The notes under the pieces: model-generated
Databases searched by the model: none
Told to the model about the DNA's origin: nothing
Seen by the model: the letters and a program-made list of their open reading frames with translations, nothing else
In this document: piece by piece, positions 1 through 8,558 of the stretch
Layout of the letters: every line of letters starts with the position of its first letter
Numbering within the stretch: position 1 is the stretch's first letter
Origin: Anaerocolumna xylanovorans DSM 12503
GTDB lineage: Bacteria > Bacillota > Clostridia > Lachnospirales > Lachnospiraceae
NCBI RefSeq assembly: GCF_900143645.1
Contig: NZ_FRFD01000009.1
Span: 84,722 to 148,721, forward strand
Direction: 5' to 3'
Length of the DNA stretch: 64,000 bases
Translations under genes and position numbers: made by a program

Positions 1-2
1 TA

Positions 3-125
3 AAGCCTCTGGCCGATATCTTTAAGGTTGTACCCTTAACACCTGCCCAGTGGTCCATCGTATTGGTTCTTTCCTTCCTGCCGATTGTTGTAGTAGAGCT
101 TCAAAAGAGCAAAAGAAATAAATAA
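3..125 (+). CDS. C-terminal fragment of a P-type cation-transporting ATPase
   Basis: The first 40 codons in frame 3 end at a TAA and read as the tail of a calcium/cation P-type ATPase: a KPLADIFKVVPL stretch, then T-P-A-Q-W, a hydrophobic last membrane helix (SIVLVLSFLPIVVVEL) and a basic end (KSKRNK). This 'PLTPxQW...PIVVVE' ending is typical of the last transmembrane segment of bacterial PMCA/SERCA-like ATPases, which pump Ca2+ or a related cation out of the cytoplasm. The rest of the gene, including every catalytic motif, lies upstream of the window, so the assignment rests on the tail alone. Confidence 0.65.
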   Translation, partial: KPLADIFKVVPLTPAQWSIVLVLSFLPIVVVELQKSKRNK

Positions 126-154
126 TTGAAAAAATCCTCTGATATGAGTATAAT
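126..154 (+). promoter_or_regulatory. sigma-A type promoter for the small downstream transcript
   Basis: TTGAAA (126-131), 17-bp spacer and TATAAT (149-154), starting one base after the stop of the upstream ATPase gene. Transcription would begin near 161, about 45 bases before the small ORF at 205. Confidence 0.7.
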
Positions 155-204
155 AATATTATTATAGAAAACAAAACGCACCAGAGAGAAAGAAGAGGAT
201 ATTT

Positions 205-411
205 ATGGATGTATACGAGCTTCGGAAAAAAAGGGATTTAGCTCCGTACAATGAAAGCATGCAGAATATTTCCGCAATCTATGATCATCTAGGCTATACT
301 ATGGATATTAACTTATGCCCCAAAGAAAACCATAAGCTGGTCAGTGGGAATATTATTAAGGGCTTCCGCTGTATTATAAGCAATGTATTCACCGTCCCTT
401 TAAAGCAATGA
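205..411 (+). CDS. Small protein of unknown function (68 aa)
   Basis: ATG start preceded by AGAAGAGG at a suitable distance, its own promoter at 126-154 and a strong terminator at 418-471, so a transcript of roughly 300 nt is well delimited. The product (MDVYELRKKRDLAPYNES...) is soluble, mixed charged/hydrophobic, with two Cys (in NLCPKEN and FRCIIS) and no recognisable domain or signal peptide. I do not recognise a family. It could be a true small protein, a decayed gene remnant, or an ORF carried by chance on a small RNA. Confidence 0.45.
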   Translation: MDVYELRKKRDLAPYNESMQNISAIYDHLGYTMDINLCPKENHKLVSGNIIKGFRCIISNVFTVPLKQ

Positions 412-417
412 ACCGAC

Positions 418-471
418 AAAGGGCATCCTCCCTATCTGGATATTGGAGGATGCCCTTTAAAGTCGTTTTTT
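418..471. terminator. Rho-independent terminator, small ORF (and possibly eno)
   Basis: A perfect 14-bp stem AAAGGGCATCCTCC / GGAGGATGCCCTTT (418-431 and 445-458) with a 13-nt loop, then GTCGTTTTTT. The T tract serves the plus strand. The same stem lies just after the enolase stop on the minus strand, where the following T-run is weak. Confidence 0.8.
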
Positions 472-477
472 AAGTTC

Positions 478-1788
478 TTATTTTATCTGAAAGCAGTTTT
501 TCCCAAGGTATACCGCACTGTCCCCTAACTGTTCTTCAATTCTTAAAAGCCTGTTGTATTTTGCCACACGGTCGCTTCTTGACGGTGCTCCTGTCTTAAT
601 CTGCCCTGCATTGGTAGCAACTGCAATATCTGCAAGTGTCACATCCTCTGTCTCTCCTGACCTATGGGAGACAATTGCCGTCCATTTATTATTTTTCGCC
701 ATTTCAATTGCCTCTAAGGTCTCTGTCAGCGTACCTATCTGATTGAACTTAATCAGGACAGAATTGGAAACACCAAGCTCAATTCCTTTCTTAATCCTTT
801 TGGTATTCGTTACAAATAAATCATCTCCCACTAACTGAATTCTGCTTCCAAGCCTATTAGTGAGCTTTTCCCAGCCTGCAAAATCTTCCTCGGCAAGACC
901 GTCTTCGATGGACATTACCGGATACCTGCTGCATAAATCTTCAAGATAGGCAATCATATCCTCTACGCTCTTGTATTCTCCGGCTTTCCAGAACAGGTAC
1001 TCACCTTCTCTGCCGGCCTTTTTTGCTTCCTCATACATTTCCGTTGAGGCTACATCCATGGCAATGCCAAAATCCTTTCCCGGTTCAAAGCCTGCTTCTC
1101 CTACTGCTCTTACGATATACTCAAGTGCTTCCTCGTCACTATTAAACTTCGGTGCAAATCCGCCTTCATCTCCTACGGCCGTAACATACCCGTCACCCTT
1201 TAACAGCTTTTTCAAGGTATGAAATACTGTTGTACTCCATTCCAGCCCTTCGGAAAAGCACTTCGCACCAATGGGCATAATCATAAATTCCTGGATGTTA
1301 AGACTGGAATCCGCATGCTTGCCGCCATTTATAATATTCATCATGGGAACCGGCAGAACCTTTGCATTCACGCCACCGATATACTGGTACAGAGGAAGAT
1401 GTATGGCTTCGGCGGCTGCCTTTGCTGTTGCCAGCGAGGCTCCAAGAATTGCATTGGCTCCCAGCTTTCCTTTATTTTCTGTTCCGTCTGCTTCAATCAT
1501 TTTCTTGTCAATTTCCACCTGGTTTAAGGCATTAAGTCCAACAATTTCCTTTGCAATCACCTTGTTGACATTTTCCACGGCCTTTTTCACACCATTGCCA
1601 AGGTATCTCTTCTTGTCATTGTCCCTTAACTCCACCGCCTCAAAAGCTCCTGTAGAGGCTCCGGAAGGCACTGCCGCCCGTCCAAGGCTTCCGTCCGCCA
1701 GTAACACTTCAACCTCCACAGTCGGATTCCCTCTGGAATCCAAAATCTCTCTTCCTGTTACCTTTTCAATCTCAAAATGCTTCTTCAT
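478..1788 (-). CDS. eno: Enolase (phosphopyruvate hydratase)
   Basis: Cytoplasmic Mg2+-dependent glycolytic enzyme converting 2-phosphoglycerate to phosphoenolpyruvate. At 436 aa the length is standard. Visible hallmarks are the N-terminal REILDSRGNPTVEVEV, PSGASTGxxEAVELRD, the metal-site regions GDEGGFAP, MSIEDGLAEEDFAGW and QLVGDDLFVTN, the signature LIKFNQIGTLTET, and SHRSGETED. The reading frame is open 31 codons further upstream, but the ATG at 1788 is preceded by AGAAGGAG and begins the conserved enolase N-terminus, so I use it. It is transcribed alone, divergently from the M32 carboxypeptidase gene. Confidence 0.98.
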   Translation of the reverse strand: MKKHFEIEKVTGREILDSRGNPTVEVEVLLADGSLGRAAVPSGASTGAFEAVELRDNDKKRYLGNGVKKAVENVNKVIAKEIVGLNALNQVEIDKKMIEADGTENKGKLGANAILGASLATAKAAAEAIHLPLYQYIGGVNAKVLPVPMMNIINGGKHADSSLNIQEFMIMPIGAKCFSEGLEWSTTVFHTLKKLLKGDGYVTAVGDEGGFAPKFNSDEEALEYIVRAVGEAGFEPGKDFGIAMDVASTEMYEEAKKAGREGEYLFWKAGEYKSVEDMIAYLEDLCSRYPVMSIEDGLAEEDFAGWEKLTNRLGSRIQLVGDDLFVTNTKRIKKGIELGVSNSVLIKFNQIGTLTETLEAIEMAKNNKWTAIVSHRSGETEDVTLADIAVATNAGQIKTGAPSRSDRVAKYNRLLRIEEQLGDSAVYLGKNCFQIK

Positions 1789-1917
1789 AGTCAAATCTCC
1801 TTCTGGTATAACCCTATATTTCAATTTAAAAAACAATTTCTGATAAGATATATTATAGGCAATCCCTTTGCAGGTATTCATAAAGGTTAAACTGTTCTTA
1901 TTGATACCTTCTTAGGG

Positions 1918-1947
1918 TTGCTGAATGCTCCCTTCCTATGATATACT
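1918..1947 (+). promoter_or_regulatory. Possible promoter of the M32 carboxypeptidase gene
   Basis: TTGCTG (1918-1923), 18-bp spacer and TATACT (1942-1947), 31 bases before the ATG. The boxes are moderate matches only. Confidence 0.45.
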
Positions 1948-1978
1948 GGAAAAAAATAATAAATAAAGGAGATGCTTT

Positions 1979-3484
1979 ATGAGCAAAAACTATGATAAAT
2001 TATGTGAATATATTGAAAAGATTATTTCCTTTCGGGAAGCAATAACCTTATTCGAATGGGATAATGAAACCCTTGCCCCGGAAGCTGCGGCAGAAAATAC
2101 TTCTAAGGCAGTCGGGGTTATCTCCGGTGAATATTTTAAAGCTTTTATAAACGATGAAGTCAAAGAGCTTCTGGTTACCTTATCCAGTGAAGAGGAGCAG
2201 AAAAATCTTGATTTTAACCAAAAGTCCATTATCAAAAACATGAAAAAATCCTACGAACAGATGGAATCTATTCCTCCCGAAGAATACAGGGCCTACAGTG
2301 AATTAATTGTAAAGTCCACCGGTATTTGGGCCAGGGCAAAAGGCAATAAATCCTTTGAAGAATTTGCTCCCACACTGGAAGAAATAATAAGCTACCAGAA
2401 AAAATTTGCTAACTACCGTAAAAAAGAAGGACAAAAGGCTTATGATATCCTTTTAAGCGATTTTGAAGAAGACTTTTCCATGGAAAAATTAGACATCTTT
2501 TTTGATAAGATAAAAGCCTCTCTTGTGCCTTTGTTAAAGCAAGTTACAGAGAAGAAGGATATGATTGATAAGTCCTACAATTATCAGACCTTTGACAAAG
2601 AGAAGCAGTTAGACTTTGCAAAGTTTATCGCAGCTTATGTAGGTTTTGACTTTACCAAGGGCGTTCTTGCAGAAAGTGCCCATCCCTTTACCACGAATCT
2701 TCATAACAAAGATGTAAGAATCACCACCCATATTTATCCCGATAACTTGGAAAGCTCCATCTTTTCCGTAATCCACGAGAGCGGACACGCCATCTATGAA
2801 ATGAATGTTGATGATGCTATCACTCTTACTCCGGCAGGCGGCGGCAGTTCCATGGGAGTTCATGAATCCCAGTCCCGTTTCTTTGAAAATATGCTTGGTA
2901 GAAGTGAATCCTTCTGGATTCCGGTTTATCCGAAATTAGCCGCGTACTTTCCTGAACAGTTAAAGGACGTTTCCCTCTCACAGTTTATAGCGGGAATTAA
3001 TAAAGCAGCACCTGGCTTAATCCGCACGGAAGCGGATGAACTCTCCTATTCCCTTCACGTAATCATCCGTTATGAAATTGAAAAGATGATTTTTGAAGAA
3101 AATGTACCCGTAAAAGACCTTCCTGCCATATGGAACCGCAAATACAAAGAATATTTAGGAATTGAACCCGGGAATGATGCAGAAGGCATCTTACAGGATA
3201 TCCATTGGGCCTGCGGTAACGTCGGATATTTCCCTTCCTACGCTTTAGGAAGTGCCATTGCCGCACAGATTTACAGCTATATGGAACAGGCAATTCCGGT
3301 TGAAGAACATTTAAAACAGGGTAACTTAACTCCTATTGTAGATTTCTTAAAAGAACACATCCATAAATATGGTGCTACCAAAAACACTTCCGAACTTCTA
3401 AACGAAATGATGAAGGAAGACTTAAATGCTGATTATTATATTACCTATCTGACAGATAAATATACAAAACTTTATAACCTTTAA
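1979..3484 (+). CDS. Metallocarboxypeptidase, peptidase family M32 (thermostable carboxypeptidase type)
   Basis: Zinc-dependent cytoplasmic carboxypeptidase that removes C-terminal residues from peptides. The 501-aa length fits M32. The HExxH zinc motif is present as HESGH at residues 266-270 within FSVIHESGHAIYEMN, followed by GVHESQSRFFEN, which matches the third-ligand/substrate region of the family (HExxSRxxEN), and by RTEADELSYSLHVIIRYEIE near the C-terminal third. The start is set by AAAGGAG eight bases before the ATG. Monocistronic, with its own terminator at 3502-3543. Confidence 0.93.
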   Translation: MSKNYDKLCEYIEKIISFREAITLFEWDNETLAPEAAAENTSKAVGVISGEYFKAFINDEVKELLVTLSSEEEQKNLDFNQKSIIKNMKKSYEQMESIPPEEYRAYSELIVKSTGIWARAKGNKSFEEFAPTLEEIISYQKKFANYRKKEGQKAYDILLSDFEEDFSMEKLDIFFDKIKASLVPLLKQVTEKKDMIDKSYNYQTFDKEKQLDFAKFIAAYVGFDFTKGVLAESAHPFTTNLHNKDVRITTHIYPDNLESSIFSVIHESGHAIYEMNVDDAITLTPAGGGSSMGVHESQSRFFENMLGRSESFWIPVYPKLAAYFPEQLKDVSLSQFIAGINKAAPGLIRTEADELSYSLHVIIRYEIEKMIFEENVPVKDLPAIWNRKYKEYLGIEPGNDAEGILQDIHWACGNVGYFPSYALGSAIAAQIYSYMEQAIPVEEHLKQGNLTPIVDFLKEHIHKYGATKNTSELLNEMMKEDLNADYYITYLTDKYTKLYNL

Positions 3485-3501
3485 TATGAATTAAACCCAT
3501 A

Positions 3502-3543
3502 AAAAGCACCGGAAAGCTGAATCTGATTCATTCCGGTGCTTTT
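3502..3543 (+). terminator. Terminator of the M32 carboxypeptidase gene
   Basis: AAAAGCACCGGAA (3502-3514) pairs with TTCCGGTGCTTTT (3531-3543) around a 16-nt loop. The right arm ends in the T-run. Confidence 0.85.
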
Positions 3544-3570
3544 CTGATTAAATTCATATCAAATATATTC

Positions 3571-3606
3571 TTGTATATTTATAATATATATTGTATAATT
3601 AGTTAA
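3571..3606 (+). promoter_or_regulatory. argH promoter overlapped by two putative ArgR boxes
   Basis: TTGTAT (3571-3576), 17 bp, TATAAT (3594-3599). Two related AT-rich boxes, TGTATATTTATAATA at 3572 and TGTATAATTAGTTAA at 3592, lie 20 bp apart on the -35 and -10. The first 15-mer recurs exactly in the argG promoter, and the same two-box spacing occurs at argJ and argG. Binding by an arginine repressor is an inference; no argR gene is in the window. Confidence 0.6.
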
Positions 3607-3626
3607 TTTCAAAGTCATATATTTCC

Positions 3627-3661
3627 CATGCATACCGTAAGCCTGCTTGTGGTATTGCTTA
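3627..3661. repeat. Decayed copy of the dispersed hairpin repeat
   Basis: The stretch starting CCCATGCATACCGTAAGCC matches, with a few transitions, the end of the repeat family seen at 63205-63308 and 63970-64000 (CATGCATATCGCAAGCTTGC...GCGATACTGC). It sits in the argH leader between promoter and gene. Confidence 0.5.
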
Positions 3662-3752
3662 AATAAACCGCGGCTAATAAAAGAAATGAACGGATAACGT
3701 AAAATATCAGGAATATCAGATCAAAAATTTGACATTCAGAAAAGAGGTTAAA

Positions 3753-5129
3753 ATGAAGCTATGGGGCGGACGTTTTACAAAGGAAACCAATGAATTAGTC
3801 CATAATTTTAATGCATCCCTTTCCTTTGACAGTAAATTTTATCAGGAAGACATTGAAGGGAGCATCGCCCATGTAACCATGCTGGCAGAGCAGGGAATCC
3901 TAGAAAAAGAAGAATGCAGCCTGCTGGTTAAGGAATTAAATCATATTAAGTCTGAACTTACAGAAGGCAAGCTCCAATTTGATGAGGCCAAGGAGGATAT
4001 TCACAGCTTTGTAGAATCAATTCTCATTGAAAGAACAGGTAATACCGGAAAGAAACTGCACACAGGAAGAAGCCGCAACGACCAGGTTGCCCTTGATATG
4101 AAGCTTTATACCAGAAAGGAGCTTATCAGTATCAGAGAGCTTCTAAAGGATTTGCTAAACCTTCTTCTAAAGCTTATGAAGGAGCATCTTGATACCTATA
4201 TGCCTGGCTTCACCCATCTGCAAAAAGCCCAGCCGCTCACTCTCTCCCACCATCTGGGCGCTTATTTCGAAATGTTTAAAAGGGATTATGAAAGATTGAG
4301 TGATGCCCTTGAGAGACTTAATTATTCTCCCCTTGGTGCTGGTGCCCTTGCAGGAACCACCTATCCTCTTGACAGAGAATATACCGCAAGTCTGCTTGGA
4401 TTTTACGGTGCTACCAATAACAGCATGGATTCCGTCTCCGACAGGGATTATCTCCTTGAAAGTTTAAGTGACTTTTCCATTATCATGATGCATTTAAGCC
4501 GTTTCTGTGAAGAAATCATTATCTGGAATACCAATGAATATCAATTCGTAGAATTGGACGATGCCTATTCCACCGGCAGCAGCATCATGCCCCAGAAGAA
4601 AAACCCTGATATTGCAGAATTAATCAGAGGAAAGACAGGCCGTGTATACGGTTCCCTGGTTTCCCTTCTTACCACTATGAAAGGCCTTCCTTTAGCTTAC
4701 AACAAAGATATGCAGGAAGACAAAGAATTGACCTTTGATGCCATGGATACCATAAAGGGATGCCTTAAGCTCTTTACGGATATGCTTTCTACCACAGCCT
4801 TTAACAAGGAAAAAATGGCGGCCAGTGCAAAGGGCGGCTTTACCAATGCAACCGATGCTGCCGATTATCTGGTAAACCACGGAGTTCCTTTCCGTGATGC
4901 CCATGGAATCATCGGGCAGTTAGTAATCTATTGTATCGGAAAAGGTGCTGCTTTGGATGATTTAAGCCTGGAAGAATTTAAGGCTGTTTCTCCTGTATTC
5001 GAATCTGATATCTATGAGGCCATTTCCCTTAAAACCTGTGTAGAAAAACGGGGTACCAAGGGGGCTCCCGGTACCGTGGCAATGCTGGAAGCAATTAAGC
5101 ATTGTGAAGCCTGGTTAACGAATTTATAA
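3753..5129 (+). CDS. argH: Argininosuccinate lyase
   Basis: Last step of arginine biosynthesis: argininosuccinate to arginine plus fumarate. At 458 aa it has the family length. It carries the N-terminal MKLWGGRF, HTGRSRNDQVA (residues 103-113), TH at 154-155 in GFTHLQKAQP (general acid/base region) and the fumarase-superfamily signature GSSIMPQKKNPD (from residue 275) on the mobile catalytic loop. The start at 3753 follows AAGAGG and gives the canonical MKLWGGRF; an upstream in-frame start would add eight residues without a better RBS. It stands apart from the other arg genes of the window but has a promoter of the same design. Confidence 0.97.
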   Translation: MKLWGGRFTKETNELVHNFNASLSFDSKFYQEDIEGSIAHVTMLAEQGILEKEECSLLVKELNHIKSELTEGKLQFDEAKEDIHSFVESILIERTGNTGKKLHTGRSRNDQVALDMKLYTRKELISIRELLKDLLNLLLKLMKEHLDTYMPGFTHLQKAQPLTLSHHLGAYFEMFKRDYERLSDALERLNYSPLGAGALAGTTYPLDREYTASLLGFYGATNNSMDSVSDRDYLLESLSDFSIIMMHLSRFCEEIIIWNTNEYQFVELDDAYSTGSSIMPQKKNPDIAELIRGKTGRVYGSLVSLLTTMKGLPLAYNKDMQEDKELTFDAMDTIKGCLKLFTDMLSTTAFNKEKMAASAKGGFTNATDAADYLVNHGVPFRDAHGIIGQLVIYCIGKGAALDDLSLEEFKAVSPVFESDIYEAISLKTCVEKRGTKGAPGTVAMLEAIKHCEAWLTNL

Positions 5130-5134
5130 TAATA

Positions 5135-5166
5135 AAAAAGAAGGCAGCTTTCATGCTCCTTCTTTT
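5135..5166. terminator. Bidirectional terminator between argH and the convergent SdpI-like gene
   Basis: AAAAGAAGG (5136-5144) pairs with CCTTCTTTT (5158-5166). A-run and T-run flank the stem, so it can act for both convergent genes. Confidence 0.75.
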
Positions 5167-5179
5167 CTATTTCTGACCG

Positions 5180-5812
5180 TTATTTGTGGTCTCTTTTGTA
5201 AAGAATATACGAATATACATTGATTGCTATAACACCTGCCAGCAATAATCCAAATACAACCTGGCTGTAAGTTCTTTCCTTTATGACACCAATAGGAAGC
5301 ATTAAAATTCCAAGAGCTATAAAGAAATACCCACCTGCTTTATGGGTCTTTCGCCAAACGCTGTCATCGGATAAGGTCCAGGGATTCTTAATACCCATAA
5401 AGAAGTTATTCTTGACTTTGGGAAGATAATTACCAATAACTAGAAAGGCAATTCCAAGACCTGCCGGAACAAACAGTTTAAAATCCAAATCCACCTTTAA
5501 GGCAGCCACCACCGTAACCCAGGTAAAAAATATAGTCAAAACAACAATTGAGGCTCTGATAATCCCATAGGTTTTTGGATCATAATTTTTTCTTCTTGGG
5601 TCTATGTCTTTTAAAATATAAAAAAATCCATTTAATATAGCTGGCAGTGCGCCTATCAGAAACATAAACCTCTTATCTGCATAACCATTGGCTTCCCAAT
5701 TACTATCCCAGTGTATCGGAACTGTCTGCGGCAGTTTCCTATACACAATTAAAATACCAATATAGGATAACAGCGTTGCTATCCATAAGATAATATGTGT
5801 CCTCTTACTCAT
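5180..5812 (-). CDS. SdpI/DUF1648-family membrane protein
   Basis: A 210-aa integral membrane protein with about six hydrophobic helices. The first is at residues 8-25, followed by the DUF1648-like LPQTVPIHWDSNWEANGYADK. The C-terminal half has the SdpI-like GNYLPKVKNNFFMGIKNPWTLSDDSVWRKTHKAGG. In Bacillus subtilis SdpI both protects against the SdpC toxin and sequesters the ArsR-type repressor SdpR. Here the gene overlaps an ArsR-family regulator by 8 bp (ATGAGTAA), matching the sdpR-sdpI pairing, but no sdpC-like toxin gene is visible. Its function could be immunity, envelope-stress signalling or membrane homeostasis. Confidence 0.85.
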   Translation of the reverse strand: MSKRTHIILWIATLLSYIGILIVYRKLPQTVPIHWDSNWEANGYADKRFMFLIGALPAILNGFFYILKDIDPRRKNYDPKTYGIIRASIVVLTIFFTWVTVVAALKVDLDFKLFVPAGLGIAFLVIGNYLPKVKNNFFMGIKNPWTLSDDSVWRKTHKAGGYFFIALGILMLPIGVIKERTYSQVVFGLLLAGVIAINVYSYILYKRDHK

Positions 5813-6125
5813 CCTGTTTCTCTCCTTGTCCGCCTTTTAGCATTTTGTCTTGCTCTTCTTTTTCTTCCTCGCTCTTTGTTATATCAAAAAACCATCGGAC
5901 CACATCCTGAAACACCGTAGTATTTAAGGTATATACAATATTCTGCCCTTTCCTCTCATCACTGATTAAATCTGCATTTTTAAGAATTGCCAGATGATGG
6001 CTGATGGAGGGCTTGCTGATATTAAAATAATCCGCAATTTCACCTGCGTTCATGTCTTTTTTTGATAATAATTCAAGTATCTTACGCCTTGTAGGATCGG
6101 ATAAGGCTTTAAATACATCGTTCAC
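5805..6125 (-). CDS. ArsR-family winged-helix repressor (SdpR-like)
   Basis: A 106-aa protein with the ArsR/SmtB fold from the first residues: NDVFKALSDPTRRKILELL, then MNAGEIADYFNISKPSISHHLAILKNADLI (recognition helix SKPSISHHL) and a beta-wing DERKGQNIVYTLN. No CxC metal-binding motif is present in helix 3, so a metal sensor is unlikely. I start it at the GTG at 6125 because AAAGGAG lies five bases upstream; the longer open frame has only poor ribosome sites and adds residues without family similarity. It follows the ABC permease gene and overlaps the SdpI-like gene. It probably autoregulates the operon through the palindrome at 8522-8555. Confidence 0.88.
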   Translation of the reverse strand: MNDVFKALSDPTRRKILELLSKKDMNAGEIADYFNISKPSISHHLAILKNADLISDERKGQNIVYTLNTTVFQDVVRWFFDITKSEEEKEEQDKMLKGGQGEKQDE

Positions 6126-6199
6126 ACTAGCTCCTTTCTCGTGCATACCGCCTGCCTGCCAGTAATTACTTGTAATCTGCACGGTACTGCCCATTTACC

Positions 6200-7771
6200 T
6201 TAAAAGGCTCCGAATCTTTTCTCTCCTGTCTTTCGGAGAAACAGATAAAGAATAGCAGTTATTGCTGCTAACAGTACTGTTCCGATAAGCAGAGCTGCAA
6301 AACCTGTAACTGCCGGCAATATACTCTTTACTGCTACCCGAAGCATTGCTGCCACGAATCCGGTAAATATGGAAGCAAGCACTGCCATACTCTGCTTTAT
6401 AACCGTAATCTCCGAACTCCAGTCAAACTTCGGCAAAAGCAGGTTGAATAACAAACCGGAAATTGAAGTATAGAAGCTTATACTAACTCCAAATGCCACA
6501 ATACTAATAAACTCCATAAAGTCAAGTCCGAAACCGACATCCAGCAAAAGAGAATCTATTAGTACCAATGGCACAGTCATAACTAGATTAACCGCTATCT
6601 TGCTGCGAAATATCATACCTGCCGATAAAGGCAGTGACTTCATAAGCCAGAGGTTTTTCCCCTCCAGGGATATGGAACTGGCACTGATACAGGTCATTGC
6701 CACGCTAAAGGCTACAAACTCCGGTAAGAACTGCTTGATTACTTCTGCTGCATTTGGCACTTTAAGGAGCTTGGTCAAAAAATCCGGCGGCAGAAACAGG
6801 GAAGCCACGCTAAAAACAGTCAGTAATACCATCCCAAATCCGGTATTGACTACATAATTAACAGATGAAAAATACCGCTTTACTTCTTTCGTATACAAAG
6901 CTAAAAAAGGAGAACCAGCCTGAGCCTTTAATGCCTTCTTCTTTCTGCTTCCGGTCTTTTTACTTAGCGCTGTATTAAGGGCTATAAATCTCTTCCCTGT
7001 CACTCCTGCGAAAATCCCAAAGCTTCCAAGGGATATCAGGATGTATATCACTATGGATAAGATTTTCTTTCCCCACACTGCCCTTTTGTAAAGAGCTGCT
7101 ATAGGATATATTCGTGACACACTTTCAAAAGTTCCCATGCCGCCAAAATAAGGAACTGCCATAAAGATAAGCAGTACGGTAAATATGAAAATAATATTTA
7201 TCAGCTTGCTGCTTCGGAACCTGGAAGCTATAAAAGCTATCAGTACTCCTGCCATGGCTGCCAACGTTACAGGAAATAAGGGAAGCAGCAGCATTCCTGC
7301 CAGATTTATCAATAATGCTGCAATATCCCATCCTGTAATCAGACTATAGGATATTCCCGCGGGAATCATAATAATAACAGCAGCGGGAAGATTAATAAGA
7401 TACAAAAGCAATAATCTGCCTGTCACAACAGTAGTGAATTTTAAAGGCAATGATAAAAGAAAATCAAAGTCTTTAAAATCAAATATAATTCCTCTGATTT
7501 TATATACAGTGGTAAAAAATATGGCAACAGAAGCAACCCCCGCTGCCAGCTCTATAAGCATATCTGCTCTTCCTATTGACTCCAATCCTTTACCAATGCC
7601 ATAACTGTAGACAAAGGATACAGCCAAAAGGAATACCGTAAATGCTGACAGAAGTACCTTTGATATGCTGTTACTTAACAGCTTCTTTTTCCCTTTCTTT
7701 AGAAAGGGCAGGTCAAACACCGCCGGAAACTGGACTTTTATGAGCCGGATAAGCATATTCCATTCTTTCAT
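6200..7771 (-). CDS. ABC exporter membrane subunit (ABC-2-like, 523 aa)
   Basis: Large polytopic protein with roughly twelve hydrophobic segments arranged as two similar six-helix halves. The central cytoplasmic stretch is lysine-rich (SKKTGSRKKKALKAQ). An FDFKDFDFLLSLPL segment after the second helix resembles the coupling region of large bacterial ABC-2 exporters. It follows its ATPase gene by 18 bp, so the two should form one efflux pump; the substrate is unknown. The ATG at 7771 has AGAGG upstream. The combination with an ArsR/SdpI pair suggests export of, or defence against, a membrane-active compound. Confidence 0.8.
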   Translation of the reverse strand: MKEWNMLIRLIKVQFPAVFDLPFLKKGKKKLLSNSISKVLLSAFTVFLLAVSFVYSYGIGKGLESIGRADMLIELAAGVASVAIFFTTVYKIRGIIFDFKDFDFLLSLPLKFTTVVTGRLLLLYLINLPAAVIIMIPAGISYSLITGWDIAALLINLAGMLLLPLFPVTLAAMAGVLIAFIASRFRSSKLINIIFIFTVLLIFMAVPYFGGMGTFESVSRIYPIAALYKRAVWGKKILSIVIYILISLGSFGIFAGVTGKRFIALNTALSKKTGSRKKKALKAQAGSPFLALYTKEVKRYFSSVNYVVNTGFGMVLLTVFSVASLFLPPDFLTKLLKVPNAAEVIKQFLPEFVAFSVAMTCISASSISLEGKNLWLMKSLPLSAGMIFRSKIAVNLVMTVPLVLIDSLLLDVGFGLDFMEFISIVAFGVSISFYTSISGLLFNLLLPKFDWSSEITVIKQSMAVLASIFTGFVAAMLRVAVKSILPAVTGFAALLIGTVLLAAITAILYLFLRKTGEKRFGAF

Positions 7772-7789
7772 GATAACCTCTTTCCTCTT

Positions 7790-8497
7790 CTATTCCCTGG
7801 TCAGTTCCAAAAATACATCCTCAAGGCTTTGATTGCCTTTTACCTTTTCGGTCTCTCCCGATTCAATCAGTTTACCGCCTTTAATTACAGCTATCTTATT
7901 ACACAGCTTTTCAGCCACCTCTAAAACGTGGGTAGAAAAGAATATGGCACTGCCTTCGCTGCACATTTCCTTCATAAGGTTCTTTAAGGTATGGGCGGCC
8001 TTAGGGTCTAATCCCATAAAAGGTTCATCTAAAAGCAGCAGTTTAGGCTTATGAAGAAAAGCAGACATAAGCACTAACTTTTGCTTCATACCATGGGAAT
8101 AGGTACCGACAGGCTCTGATAAAGCAGAGAGCATCTCAAACTCATTCCCGAACCTTTCTATACAGGGAATTCTTTCATTCTTTTCTACTTCATAAATATC
8201 TCCAATAAATTTCAGGAATTCCATTCCCGTTAAATGCTCATAGATATCCGGATTATCCGGGATATAAGCCATCTTTTTCTTGCAGCTTAACGCATCCTTC
8301 TTAATTGAAACCCCATCAATAATAATATCTCCCTCTTCAAAATCCAAAATTCCCGAAACTGCTTTTAAGGTCGTAGTTTTGCCTGCACCGTTGTGGCCAA
8401 TAAAGCCATATATATCACCGGACTTCACTTCCAGGGAAAGGTTATCCACAGCCTTTTTCCCTTCGTAGCTTTTACTGAAATTAATAATTTGAAGCAT
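7790..8497 (-). CDS. ABC transporter ATP-binding subunit
   Basis: A 235-aa nucleotide-binding domain with Walker A GHNGAGKTTT, an ABC signature reduced to YSHGMKQKL (LSGGQ position, typical of ABC-2 drug/antibiotic exporter ATPases), Walker B LLLLDEPFMGLDP and switch His in FFSTHVLE. The ATG at 8497 (MLQIINFSKSYEG) is chosen over a TTG seven codons upstream because the upstream codon has no ribosome site, while AAGGAG lies 11 bases before the ATG. First gene of a four-gene operon with the exporter membrane subunit, an ArsR regulator and an SdpI-like protein, driven by the promoter at 8559-8587. Confidence 0.9.
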   Translation of the reverse strand: MLQIINFSKSYEGKKAVDNLSLEVKSGDIYGFIGHNGAGKTTTLKAVSGILDFEEGDIIIDGVSIKKDALSCKKKMAYIPDNPDIYEHLTGMEFLKFIGDIYEVEKNERIPCIERFGNEFEMLSALSEPVGTYSHGMKQKLVLMSAFLHKPKLLLLDEPFMGLDPKAAHTLKNLMKEMCSEGSAIFFSTHVLEVAEKLCNKIAVIKGGKLIESGETEKVKGNQSLEDVFLELTRE

Positions 8498-8521
8498 TCC
8501 TGCAACTTCTCCTTTCAAGTA

Positions 8522-8555
8522 GATAGATATTTAGATAATTATCTAAGTATCTATC
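8522..8555. promoter_or_regulatory. 34-bp near-perfect operator palindrome
   Basis: Two 17-base half-sites meeting at 8538/8539, with one mismatched pair out of 17. The core TTAGATAATTATCTAA (8531-8546) is a perfect palindrome. It lies at or just after the predicted transcription start of the ABC/ArsR/SdpI operon and 25 bp before its first ATG, the expected place for a dimeric ArsR-type repressor. Confidence 0.8.
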
Positions 8556-8558
8556 CGC

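Noticed and set aside
3572..3752. Riboswitch or T-box in the argH leader
   Set aside because: No T-box specifier/terminator arrangement or recognisable aptamer; the sequence is better explained by the promoter boxes and a decayed repeat copy.
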